64,000 bases of DNA, taken from the NCBI RefSeq assembly GCF_003605435.1, contig NZ_QXQB01000003.1, positions 248,001 through 312,000 of the forward strand, in the 5' to 3' direction. Shown here in pieces: positions 25,473 through 33,423 of the stretch. This stretch comes from Paenibacillus pinisoli. GTDB lineage: Bacteria; Bacillota; Bacilli; Paenibacillales; Paenibacillaceae. Each line of letters starts with the position of its first letter. The stretch's first letter is position 1. The notes beneath the pieces were generated by a model. That model ran no database searches and was not told where the DNA came from. It was given only the letters and a program-made list of their open reading frames with translations. Position numbers and translations under genes: made by a program.

Positions 25473-26357
25473 CTAATAGTGAACCCAGCGCTTCTGTCCC
25501 CACCACTGGATCATCGTAATGACCAGAATAAGCGCGAACAGCGCCCAAGAGATGGTGGCGGCATAGCCCATATCGTAGTAGCGGAAAGCATTCTGGTAGA
25601 CGAACAGCGACAGAATCGTCGTACTGTTGCCCGGCCCGCCTTGCGTGATTGCCTGTATGATGCCGAAAGTTTTGATCGTCATGATCAGCCCCGTAATAAG
25701 CAGCAGGAACGTGGTCGGACTGACGAGCGGCCAGACGATGCTGCGAATAATCTGCCAGCGCTTCGCTCCGTCCATGCGCGCCGCCTCCAGCAGCTCGCTC
25801 GAAATCTCCTGAAGCGCCGCCAAATAGATGATCATGTTGTAACCGAGCATGAACCAGATCCATATGATATCAATCGCAAGCATCGATGTCTCTGTCGTCG
25901 ACAGCCAGCCCGGCGGATTGCTGAAGCCGATTGCGCGCAGGAAGCCGTTAATCGGTCCTTGCTGCGGCTGGAACAGCAGCATCCATACAAAAGCGATGGC
26001 AACGCCGCTCGTAATATACGGCATGAAGAAGAGTGCCCGCAGCAGCTTTTTCATATAAACAGCGCCGTTCAGCACCACTGCAACCAGGAATGCCAAGCCG
26101 ATGGATACCGGTACGGACAGCAGGAAGATGACCGTATTTTTGAGCGAAAGGTAGAACAGCTCGTCCTGGAACAGCCGCTTGATATTGTCCAAGCCGACGA
26201 AGCTCACCTCCGGATTCATGAACTTGTAATCGGTGAACATCAGATAGAACGAATAAAGCGCCGGAATTACGAAAAACAACAGCACGCCCAGCATATTCGG
26301 CCCGATAAACAAATAGCCGAGCATGGACTGGCGCCGCATCCAGTTGTTCATTTTCAT
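25473..26357 (-). CDS. carbohydrate ABC transporter permease (MalF/UgpA type)
   Basis: A 294-residue permease. The first helix is LGYLFIGPNMLGVLLFFVIP, the EAA loop LEAARMDGAKRWQIIRSIVW. First gene of the permease-permease-oxidoreductase unit. AAGGGGG precedes the ATG at 26357. The upstream 1.2 kb is occupied by a 50-bp tandem repeat array; a candidate YesN-type box lies 142 bases before the start, and the binding-protein gene that would normally precede this gene is about 2.7 kb away. Confidence 0.92.
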   Translation of the reverse strand: MKMNNWMRRQSMLGYLFIGPNMLGVLLFFVIPALYSFYLMFTDYKFMNPEVSFVGLDNIKRLFQDELFYLSLKNTVIFLLSVPVSIGLAFLVAVVLNGAVYMKKLLRALFFMPYITSGVAIAFVWMLLFQPQQGPINGFLRAIGFSNPPGWLSTTETSMLAIDIIWIWFMLGYNMIIYLAALQEISSELLEAARMDGAKRWQIIRSIVWPLVSPTTFLLLITGLIMTIKTFGIIQAITQGGPGNSTTILSLFVYQNAFRYYDMGYAATISWALFALILVITMIQWWGQKRWVHY

Positions 26358-26498
26358 TTGCGTTTCCCCCTTGGCAGGCTAACTAAGTTTGGCTGACCCC
26401 ATCTTACCAAGGAGGAACAAGGCTTATAAGGAACATATCCACCGCTTTCGTATTACAAAATAACGCTTTTTCGCCGCCCTCCCCGCCAGCCGTAATCG

Positions 26499-26513
26499 TA
26501 GATTTGTTCTATA
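26499..26513 (-). promoter_or_regulatory. candidate YesN-type regulator box, permease operon
   Basis: On the minus strand ATAGAACAAATCTA, 142 bases before the permease start. The same sequence occurs before yesM-like (33298-33312) and, as ATAGAACAAATAGAT, before the binding-protein gene (30535-30549), all in the same orientation. Confidence 0.5.
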
Positions 26514-26520
26514 TGTGCGG

Positions 26521-27380
26521 CGCTGGCACCGCTACATCGCATTTCCGCGCCATTCTCGCTCTCCAAGCACTCCTGACACCGCTACATCACATTTCTGCGT
26601 CACTCCCACTCTCCAAGCACTCCTAGCAACGCTACAACGCATTTCCGCACCACTCCCGCTCTCCAAGCGTTCCTAGCAACGCTACATCGCATTTCCGCGC
26701 CATTCCCGCTCTCCAAGCGTTCCTGAAACCGCTACATCACATTTCCGCGCCATTCTTGCTCTCCAAGCACTCCTAGCAACGCTACAACACATTTCCGCAC
26801 CATTTCCGCGCTCCAAGCACTCCTGACACCGCTACACCACATTTCCGCGCCATTCCCGCGCTCCAAGCGTTCCTGGCACCGCTACAACACATTTCCGCAC
26901 CATTCTCGCTCTCCAAGCGTTCCTAGCAACGCTACAGCGCATTTCCGTGCCATTCCCGCGCTCCAAGCGTTCCTGGCACCGCTACAACACATTTCCGCAC
27001 CATTCTCGCTCTCCAAGCGTTCCTAGCAACGCTACAGCGCATTTCCGTGCCATTCCCGCGCTCCAAGCACTCCTGACACCGCTACAACACATTTCCGCAC
27101 CATTCTCGCTCTCCAAGCACTCCTGACACCGCTACAACACATTTCCGCGCCATTCCCGCGCTCCAAGCACTCCTGACACCGCTACAACACATTTCCGCAC
27201 CATTCTCGCTCTCCAAGCGTTCCTAGCAACGCTACAGCGCATTTCCGCGCCATTCCCGCTCTCCAAGCACTCCTGACACCGCTACAACACCTTTCCGTGC
27301 CATTCCCGCTCTCTAAGCTTTCCTAGCACCGCTACAGCGCGCATTCCACCCAATCTCGCTCTCCAAGCACTCCTAGGCTT
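26521..27380. repeat. 50-bp tandem repeat array, about 17 copies
   Basis: Units begin with CTCCAAGC(AC/GT)TCCT at 26561, 26611, 26661 and every 50 bases without exception to 27361. Each continues as GACACC or AGCAAC, GCTACA, then CATTTCCGC and CCATTC. Variation is concentrated at a few positions that alternate between two states (CAAGCAC or CAAGCGT; GACACC or AGCAAC), so the array looks like a mosaic of two sub-types. The left end merges into sequence next to the candidate operator, and the last two copies are degenerate. Confidence 0.95.
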
Positions 27381-27403
27381 GAACCGCTCCGCCCCCTAAT
27401 CAA

Positions 27404-27439
27404 CAAAAAAAGAGACACTCGTCTTCAACGAATGTCCCT
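27404..27439 (-). terminator. terminator of the first GNAT gene
   Basis: On the minus strand AGGGACATTCGT and ACGAGTGTCTCT pair with one G-U wobble around TGAAG, followed by seven T. It is about 180 bases beyond the stop codon. Confidence 0.6.
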
Positions 27440-27469
27440 GCTTCTGCAAACCCTCTATTCTATCGTACG

Positions 27470-27555
27470 CCAAGCCCACCTATCCTTGCTCTACAGTACG
27501 CCTATCCTAACCTTGCTCTACCGTACGCCTATCCTAGCCTATCCTTGCTCAACCC
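27470..27555. repeat. short degenerate tandem repeat
   Basis: Units with CTTGCT at 27485, 27512 and 27544 (27- and 32-base spacing), joined by GTACGCCTATCCTA. It follows the 50-bp array but has a different sequence. Confidence 0.6.
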
Positions 27556-27621
27556 GACTACCCCGTCCAAATTCCCGAGGCTTGCCGAAGCTCGCCGCAA
27601 TGCGCCACCACACACCAAAAT

Positions 27622-28164
27622 CTACGCCTGATGCAGCTTCTCATACTCATGCTCCAGAATGGAGTACTGGTGAGAGTCATGCCATTTGCCCTTATGGAAC
27701 ATATGCTCCCGCATATGACCCTCATAGGTCATGCCAAGCTTGCGCATCACGGTGGCGGAGCCGAGGTTCCCGGGGCGGCAGGTTGCATAGATGCGGTGAA
27801 GGCCTAGCTCCCGGAAGCCGTACCGCATCAGAGCGCCTGCAGCTTCCGTCGCATAGCCCTTGCCCCAATACCGCCGGTTAAAGCAATAGCCGATCTCGCC
27901 CTGTGACGAAGGTAAGGCGTATAATCCCGCACCGCCGATCAGCTTGCCGCTTTCCTTCAGCACGACAGCAAGCTCGTACGCTTCTCTCGGCAGCTGCGCC
28001 TGCATGCGAAGCATATGCACAATGAAGTCTACCGTGTCCGCCGCCGAGTTCGGCCCCCAGATCGTATGGGTCGTCACCTCAGGGTCTGACGCATATTCAT
28101 GCACGGCTTCATGATCCTCATGCGTAAACTCCCTTAAGCACAATCGTTCCGTCTCCAACTGCAT
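27622..28164 (-). CDS. GNAT N-acetyltransferase, RimJ/RimL type
   Basis: A 180-residue acetyltransferase with the RimJ/L layout: LETERLCLREFTHEDHEAVHEY at the N terminus, motif A core IGYCFNRRYWGKGYATEAAGAL (acetyl-CoA pyrophosphate binding by the Arg/Gly loop), and ELGLHRIYATCRPGNLGSATVMRKLGM at the C-terminal strand. Family members acetylate ribosomal protein N termini, other proteins or small molecules; the target is unknown. It stands between the tandem arrays. Confidence 0.9.
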   Translation of the reverse strand: MQLETERLCLREFTHEDHEAVHEYASDPEVTTHTIWGPNSAADTVDFIVHMLRMQAQLPREAYELAVVLKESGKLIGGAGLYALPSSQGEIGYCFNRRYWGKGYATEAAGALMRYGFRELGLHRIYATCRPGNLGSATVMRKLGMTYEGHMREHMFHKGKWHDSHQYSILEHEYEKLHQA

Positions 28165-28198
28165 GTCACACCGCCTCCTCTAATCTGTTTTCGTTCAA

Positions 28199-28380
28199 GC
28201 AGCACTGCGTGGCTCAGCGAAAATGACTGTTATGAGAATGCGCAGCACTGCGTGGCTCAGCGAAAATGACTGTTATGAGAATCCGCAGCACTCCGTGGCT
28301 CAGCGAAAATGACTGTTATGAGAATGCGCAGTACTCCGTGGCTCTGCGAAGATGAATGTCATGAGAATGCCAGCACTGCT
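28199..28380. repeat. 43-bp tandem repeat, four copies and a partial
   Basis: Units start with AGCACTGCGTGGCTCAGCG at 28201, 28244, 28287 and 28330, each 43 bases apart, with a partial at 28372. The first three copies differ by one to three bases, the fourth by more. Located between two GNAT genes; non-coding. Confidence 0.95.
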
Positions 28381-28385
28381 TCCCC

Positions 28386-28913
28386 TTATATCTCAACCCA
28401 AAACCGCTTCAGCACTTCGCCGTTATCCGTCGTAAAAAGGGAATCCAGCACGCCTCCTGCTCCGCGGATCGTCCGCTCCGAAGCCGTGTTGTCGTCATCG
28501 CAGACGATCAGCACACGGCTCAGTCCCATCGCTTTCGTAATCTTCAGCGCTTCCGCAAGCTGTACCGAAGCGTATCCTCTGCCGCGGCGCGAAGGACGAA
28601 TGCCATAGCCGATATGCCCGCCGCTCTCCAGCAGCTTCCTATTAAGCCGATGGCGAATATTGACCGCCCCAACCACTTCCTCATCCTCGTTGATCAGCCA
28701 GTACGTCGAATGCGGCACAAAGGCGTCATCCTTCAACTTCTCCTCGCTGTCCGCCGAGCTCAAGAATGCCAAATAAGCTTCGAAGTCCTGCGGATCTTGA
28801 GCCGCCACCCAAGGCACGACGGCATCGGCACCCTCCGTCATCCAGTCTTCGTAAAAATCCAAATAAGCTTCACGATAAGCCATAGACGGCTCCACCAGTC
28901 TCAGATTGCCCAT
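28386..28913 (-). CDS. GNAT N-acetyltransferase
   Basis: A 175-residue acetyltransferase. Motif A is GYGIRPSRRGRGYASVQLAEAL (acetyl-CoA binding) and the C-terminal part IVCDDDNTASERTIRGAGGV is the usual beta5-alpha4 region. The frame is open 23 codons further upstream; ATG 28913 is chosen for AGAGGG at eight bases. No relation to the other GNAT beyond the superfamily. Its substrate is unknown, and it sits inside an otherwise sugar-transport locus. Confidence 0.88.
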   Translation of the reverse strand: MGNLRLVEPSMAYREAYLDFYEDWMTEGADAVVPWVAAQDPQDFEAYLAFLSSADSEEKLKDDAFVPHSTYWLINEDEEVVGAVNIRHRLNRKLLESGGHIGYGIRPSRRGRGYASVQLAEALKITKAMGLSRVLIVCDDDNTASERTIRGAGGVLDSLFTTDNGEVLKRFWVEI

Positions 28914-28992
28914 GCGGCATCCCTCTTTTCCATTTCCAGCATCAAGATAATGGACACTATTATATCGAGGCGGCTGCAACAATGCAACATCA

Positions 28993-29038
28993 ATAAAGCC
29001 GTCCCCAGGTTCATCCAGAACCCAGGAACGGCTTTTCT
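28993..29038 (-). terminator. terminator of the binding-protein gene
   Basis: On the minus strand AAAGCCGT.CC.GGGTTC and GAACC.GG.GACGGCTTT form a long hairpin; T-rich sequence flanks both sides, so it may also act in the other direction. Confidence 0.75.
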
Positions 29039-29048
29039 TAACTATAAC

Positions 29049-30395
29049 TTACTTCTGCTGCTTCAAATAATCATTATGGCGCTGCGCCATGCGAGCCAGC
29101 GTCTCATCGGCTGTCTGGTTCCCGAGGAAATACTTCTCGTACTCCTGCGCGCGCAAATCCATGACCTCCTGCGGCACGCTGCGCACGAATGTAGGCGTCT
29201 TGTCTTCGTACAATACATAGCGCAGTGAATCTACATCATACGTATCCGCCTTGTCGCCAAGCAGGCTTGTCAAAGCCGTCTCCTGGTCCACATCCTTTGA
29301 TGCCGGCAAGCGTCCGCCCGCTGCCATCGGCGCCATGCCGCCGTCAGCGTACCATTTCAGAAACTCCCATGCCGCTTCCTGGTTTTTCGACTTGGCGTTA
29401 ATCGAGATAAAGTCGCCTAGTCCGCCGCGAGTGACGAAGTCAGCCCCTGAATCGGACAGGCGCGGCACTGGCGCAAATGCAATTTTGAAATCGCGAGGGA
29501 AATCCGTTGTATTGTTCGAGCTGCGTATCAGCCATTCGCCGATATTGAGCATCGCCGCTTCGCCGCCAAGGAATACATTTTCCACCGGCATCTTCGAAGT
29601 CAGCTGCTCGCCGAGCAGCGGAGTCGTCTTATCTTCGCGCATCATGCCGTTCATCGTCTCCAGCCACTGCTTCACTACCGGATTCTCCAGATTGGAGCTG
29701 CCGTCTTCCTTCGTATATCCGGCTTTCACCAGTCCCGAATCCACCGGATCGATCAGCGGCTCCGTGTGCTGAACCAAGCCGTAATTGAAGTCCGCCTTAA
29801 GCGTCTTCGCATACTCGCGCATCTCATTCCAGGTCCATTCCTTCGGCACCGCAAGCCCCGCTTTATCAAGCGCATCCTTGTTCAAAGCTACGAAGAAGAC
29901 GTTTTTCTTCGTTGGGATTCCGTAGTATTTGTCGTTCACCTTCCATGCGGCTGCATCAGCGCCCATCTTCTCGTCAATGTTGTAATCGGAGAATCCGCTC
30001 AGATCAAGCGCAACATTGGAGGCAATTCTCTTCTCCACCTGTGTCAGCGAGTAGTTGACGTACAGATCCACATCCTGGCCGGTGAGCAGAGCCGTATCCA
30101 GCTTCAGGTTGCCGTCGTCGTCATTGACGAACCGCACATACTCCACCTGGATATTCGGGTTTTCTTTATTCCAAGCATCCACCACAGCCTGCGGACCGGA
30201 CTCCGGCGGCACGCCTCCCCACATCTTCAGCTTGACCGGCTTGGCGTCGCCGCCGCCTGTGTTCGAACTCTCCTGCGGCTTGCTTCCTTCATTGACCGGA
30301 GCGCTATTGCCCCCTTTATTGCCCGCACAGCCTGCCAGCAGACTGAGCACAACGACCAGCATGACTGATAACGTAAGCCACTTCCTATTCTTCAT
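29049..30395 (-). CDS. extracellular solute-binding lipoprotein
   Basis: A 448-residue sugar-binding lipoprotein (SBP_bac_1/8 type). The signal sequence ends in a lipobox LLAGC; mature region KLKMWGGVPPESGPQAVVDAWNKENPNIQVEYV is the typical first lobe. The start (ATG 30395) has AAGGGGG nine bases upstream; the longer open frame upstream is not used. It lies 150 bases downstream of the yesN-like gene and is the natural partner of the two permeases at 24.5-26.4 kb, from which it is now separated by two acetyltransferase genes and repeats. A candidate cre site and a regulator box lie upstream. Confidence 0.93.
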   Translation of the reverse strand: MKNRKWLTLSVMLVVVLSLLAGCAGNKGGNSAPVNEGSKPQESSNTGGGDAKPVKLKMWGGVPPESGPQAVVDAWNKENPNIQVEYVRFVNDDDGNLKLDTALLTGQDVDLYVNYSLTQVEKRIASNVALDLSGFSDYNIDEKMGADAAAWKVNDKYYGIPTKKNVFFVALNKDALDKAGLAVPKEWTWNEMREYAKTLKADFNYGLVQHTEPLIDPVDSGLVKAGYTKEDGSSNLENPVVKQWLETMNGMMREDKTTPLLGEQLTSKMPVENVFLGGEAAMLNIGEWLIRSSNNTTDFPRDFKIAFAPVPRLSDSGADFVTRGGLGDFISINAKSKNQEAAWEFLKWYADGGMAPMAAGGRLPASKDVDQETALTSLLGDKADTYDVDSLRYVLYEDKTPTFVRSVPQEVMDLRAQEYEKYFLGNQTADETLARMAQRHNDYLKQQK

Positions 30396-30505
30396 TCGGT
30401 TATCCCCCTTGGAAGTAATCGCAGTATCCTGCATGACCAGAATAGCAAGCCGCGGGCAGCCCTCATAAGTAACAATTCTGTTTTCTTCATGGAACAAAAT
30501 CACTT

Positions 30506-30521
30506 AATTAAGCGCTTTCTT
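30506..30521 (-). promoter_or_regulatory. candidate CcpA cre site
   Basis: On the minus strand AAGAAAGCGCTTAATT, containing the AAGCGCTT core of the cre consensus, about 115 bases before the binding-protein start. It would couple the importer to carbon catabolite repression. Confidence 0.45.
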
Positions 30522-30534
30522 TTAGCCGCATATC

Positions 30535-30549
30535 ATCTATTTGTTCTAT
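30535..30549 (-). promoter_or_regulatory. candidate YesN-type regulator box, binding-protein gene
   Basis: ATAGAACAAATAGAT on the minus strand, 140 bases before the start codon. Its first bases overlap the stop codon of the yesN-like gene, so part of the conservation there is not independent. Confidence 0.4.
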
Positions 30550-31337
30550 CGCTTCGCCTCGGCATGGCGGTATTGGCTCGGGGTGATACCCGTATCCCGC
30601 TTAAAGATTTTAATAAAATAATTATCGTTGGCAAAGCCGACTCTCAGCCCGATCTCGTGGACCGGAAGCTCCGTTTCCTTAAGCAGCCGCTTCGCGTGGC
30701 TGACGCGCACCTCATGGACGTAATGGATAATGTTCCGGCTCGTCTTTTTCTTGAACAGGGCACTAACATAATTTTCGCCCATCATCACGTATTGCGACAA
30801 CGATTTGACCGTAATATCCTGCGCGTAGTTTTGTTCGATATAGTCCAGTATTTTGTTCACTTCGGGATGCGCGGTCTGGGGCGTTGTCCGATCCGGCGGC
30901 AAGGTCTCGGCTCCTCCGGAAGCTGAAGCCGCTGAAGCCCCCTTCTCTTGCCCCAGCAAAGCCGTCAGCTCCTTGTTCATCTTCATCAGCGTCTCCCGCA
31001 GGTCATTCACGCTCATAGACAGCTTCAGGATATAGTTGGACGCTCCGTATTCCATGGCTTGCCGGATATATTCGAACTCGCCCATGCACGTCAGCATAAT
31101 GAACTTGCTCCGCATCCCCGCTTCCTTCGCTTCCTTCAGCAGCTGGATACCGTCCATGCGGGGCATAACGATATCGGTCAGCACCAGATCGGGCGCATCC
31201 GCCTTCATTTTCTCCAGCGCTTCAACCCCATCCCCTGCTTCTCCGATAAGCTCGAATCCAAGCTCCTCCCAGCGAATCAGCTCCTTCACCGACTCCCGCA
31301 CAAAAAACTCATCCTCTACCAGCAGCACCTTCCACAT
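30546..31337 (-). CDS. YesN-like response regulator (REC + AraC HTH)
   Basis: A 263-residue response regulator. The receiver domain (1-120) has the acidic pair EDE, phosphoacceptor Asp in LVLTDIVMPRMDG, Thr/Ser switch in IMLTCMGE and the conserved Lys in YILKLSM. The C-terminal 100 residues are two AraC helix-turn-helix units (ISQYVMMGENYVSALFKKK-like and GLRVGFANDNYFIKIFK). It is phosphorylated by the histidine kinase encoded 19 bases upstream and activates importer genes. ATG 31337 has AGGAGGGG; the upstream open frame is not used. A plausible target box occurs three times in this locus. Confidence 0.93.
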   Translation of the reverse strand: MWKVLLVEDEFFVRESVKELIRWEELGFELIGEAGDGVEALEKMKADAPDLVLTDIVMPRMDGIQLLKEAKEAGMRSKFIMLTCMGEFEYIRQAMEYGASNYILKLSMSVNDLRETLMKMNKELTALLGQEKGASAASASGGAETLPPDRTTPQTAHPEVNKILDYIEQNYAQDITVKSLSQYVMMGENYVSALFKKKTSRNIIHYVHEVRVSHAKRLLKETELPVHEIGLRVGFANDNYFIKIFKRDTGITPSQYRHAEAKR

Positions 31338-31356
31338 CTCTCGTCCCCTCCTTCTG

Positions 31357-33171
31357 CTAAGCGTTAAGCTTATTCCCTTCAGCCAGCGGCAAAGACGGCT
31401 CATCCCCCAGCTTGAACGGCTCCGAGAGCAGATACGGAATCGTCATGCGTACCAGCGTTCCCTGCTCCAGCTCTACAGTCTCCAGCTCCCCCTCTTCCTT
31501 ATAAAGCAGCCGAAGCCTCTCCCGCACATTCGTCAGCCCGATACCCGGCCGAGTACGGTGCCGCTTGCTCATCAACGACTGCTGAATGCCGATGCCGTTG
31601 TCCTCCACTTCAAGCTCCAGCGCATTCCGCTCAGGCAGCATCCGAATCCGGATTCGAATACGCCCTCCCTCCGGCAATGCCGATACGCCGTGCTGGATCG
31701 CATTCTCCACCAAGGGCTGCAGGCTGAGCTTCGGCACCAGCGCATAATGCAAGCTATCATCATAATCATAGCGGACATCGAAACGATAATTATGGCGCAC
31801 TTGCTGGATGTAGACGAACGCCTCGATCAGCTCCAGCTCGTTCCGCAGATGGATCAAATCCACTTCCGCATTCAGGCTAGTCTCCAGCAGTTTGCCAAGC
31901 GATACGCACATATCGGCAATATCCTTCTGCTCATGGCGCAGCGCAATCCACTTCATCGTGTTGAGCGTATTAAGCAGGAAGTGCGGATTCATCTGCGCCA
32001 GCAGCATCTGGAACCGGACGGCATCCTTCTGTCTCTGCTCCGCGCGCAGCTCCCCGATCATCCGGTCCATATCGCCAAGCATCCCGTTGAATGTACGTGT
32101 CAGATCAAGCACCTCACCGGCATATTTTCGTTCCGGAAGACGGATTTTGAAGTTTTTGGCGACGGCATCCTTCATCTTGTGCTGCAAATGGGTCAGCGGC
32201 CTGACAAAGGCATGAGTAATCAGGAAGGTCATAGCGATAAAAGCGGCTGTCAGCAAAAAGAACGTCATAAAGTATTTATTCTTGAGCTCATCCAGCTCGC
32301 CGAACAGCAGCGACAGCGGTATCCGGTTAATCATGTACCAATCTACCGAATCCATATAGCTATAGTTGATCAGGCTGTCCGTATCCGCATCGATAAAATA
32401 ACCGTCATCCCGATTGCCCGTAATGCGTTCCATCACGGTGTCGGGAAGCGCCGCATCGCGCACGGAACGCGCCACCGTCTCCCCTTCCTGCGTCACTATG
32501 AAATAATCCTGATCCAGTCCCGACCCCGACACAGTCGATTGGAACCAGTAAGAGTAATCGATGCTTACCCGGGCTTTGCCGTACGGCGTCCCGTCCCGCT
32601 CCCGCAATATCGCATACAGCGACAGCAGATAGGGGCTGGTCGAGACATCGCGGAACACGTAGTTCTCCTCATTCGGCACCCAGCGGTACGGAACCGTATC
32701 CTTCTCTGCCAGCTCGAACCATGGATTGCCCCCGAGCTCCTCATAATTCAGCGACTTCTTGGGCTGATAGGATGTATAGACATGCCCGCGCAAATCGAGC
32801 AGCGAGAAATAGACAGACGGATTATAGAGGAAGAAGCTATTATTCAGGTTTTTGAACTTCTCTTCCATCAAGTCCTTATTATCCAGCACATCTCTGGACT
32901 CCGGATGCTTCAGCACATCCTTGACGGTAGAATCCTGCTCCAGAAATATAAGAGTTTTGAAGGCTATGCTCATTTGGTCCAGGAGCTGGCTATGCAGATT
33001 TTCAAGCTGGTCATGGCTCTGTTCGCTAATCTTCTCCTGCATCAAATCTTCAATCCGATGATAGTTGTAAAAATTCAGCAAGCCGAACGGCAGCAAAATG
33101 AGCAGCACAAACGCGACGAAGATCCGGTGCTTCAGCTTGGAAGGCAGCAGCCATCTTCCCCAACTCTTCAT
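31357..33171 (-). CDS. YesM-like sensor histidine kinase
   Basis: A 604-residue membrane kinase: TM1 (about 16-33), an extracellular Cache-like sensing domain, TM2 (about 300-322), HAMP (THLQHKMKDAVAKNFKIRL), then a His_kinase domain with the YesM/LytS-type H box QMNPHFLLNTLNTMKWIA and an HATPase (QPLVENAIQHGV, EVEDNGIGI, GIGLTNVRERL). It senses extracellular sugar or its binding protein and phosphorylates the YesN-like partner. First gene of the pair; a regulator box lies 127 bases before its start, implying autoregulation. Confidence 0.93.
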   Translation of the reverse strand: MKSWGRWLLPSKLKHRIFVAFVLLILLPFGLLNFYNYHRIEDLMQEKISEQSHDQLENLHSQLLDQMSIAFKTLIFLEQDSTVKDVLKHPESRDVLDNKDLMEEKFKNLNNSFFLYNPSVYFSLLDLRGHVYTSYQPKKSLNYEELGGNPWFELAEKDTVPYRWVPNEENYVFRDVSTSPYLLSLYAILRERDGTPYGKARVSIDYSYWFQSTVSGSGLDQDYFIVTQEGETVARSVRDAALPDTVMERITGNRDDGYFIDADTDSLINYSYMDSVDWYMINRIPLSLLFGELDELKNKYFMTFFLLTAAFIAMTFLITHAFVRPLTHLQHKMKDAVAKNFKIRLPERKYAGEVLDLTRTFNGMLGDMDRMIGELRAEQRQKDAVRFQMLLAQMNPHFLLNTLNTMKWIALRHEQKDIADMCVSLGKLLETSLNAEVDLIHLRNELELIEAFVYIQQVRHNYRFDVRYDYDDSLHYALVPKLSLQPLVENAIQHGVSALPEGGRIRIRIRMLPERNALELEVEDNGIGIQQSLMSKRHRTRPGIGLTNVRERLRLLYKEEGELETVELEQGTLVRMTIPYLLSEPFKLGDEPSLPLAEGNKLNA

Positions 33172-33297
33172 GCGAGCAGCTCCTTTAAGTCATAATCGTA
33201 AGCTCCTTCATTATAGCACCCTCGTGTCCAAGTTCGGCTTCCCTCCAAGAAATGCATCGAATTGTTGCCTCCCGGCTGCATTCCGAAATCTGCATGT

Positions 33298-33312
33298 GTA
33301 GATTTGTTCTAT
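33298..33312 (-). promoter_or_regulatory. candidate YesN-type regulator box, yesM-like operon and divergent binding protein
   Basis: On the minus strand ATAGAACAAATCTAC, in the divergent intergenic region: 127 bases from the yesM-like start and 112 bases from the start of the plus-strand binding-protein gene. Confidence 0.5.
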
Positions 33313-33423
33313 TGCGGACTGCCTTTTGACAAAATATGCAACTCAATTCAATCCAAAAACGTATTAATGATGTAACTTATTGGATTAGATGGAATCAAAG
33401 AGTAAATTCGAAAGGAGAACACA

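Larger units (their letters stand above)
26358..27621. other. 1.26-kb non-coding region with tandem repeats
   Basis: Contains the candidate operator at 26499, the 50-bp tandem array (26521-27380), a terminator (27404-27439) and a smaller degenerate array (27470-27555, units of 27 and 32 bases around CTTGCTCTACnGTACGCCTATCCTA). The 50-base period is not a multiple of three, so it does not encode a peptide repeat. No gene is supported. Confidence 0.75.

Noticed and set aside
26521..27380. CRISPR array
   Set aside because: The units are contiguous 50-bp tandem copies with scattered substitutions; there are no unique spacers between conserved repeats and no cas gene anywhere in the window.
28199..28380. 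CRISPR-like repeats between the GNAT genes
   Set aside because: 43-bp units repeat head to tail without spacers; this is a simple tandem repeat.
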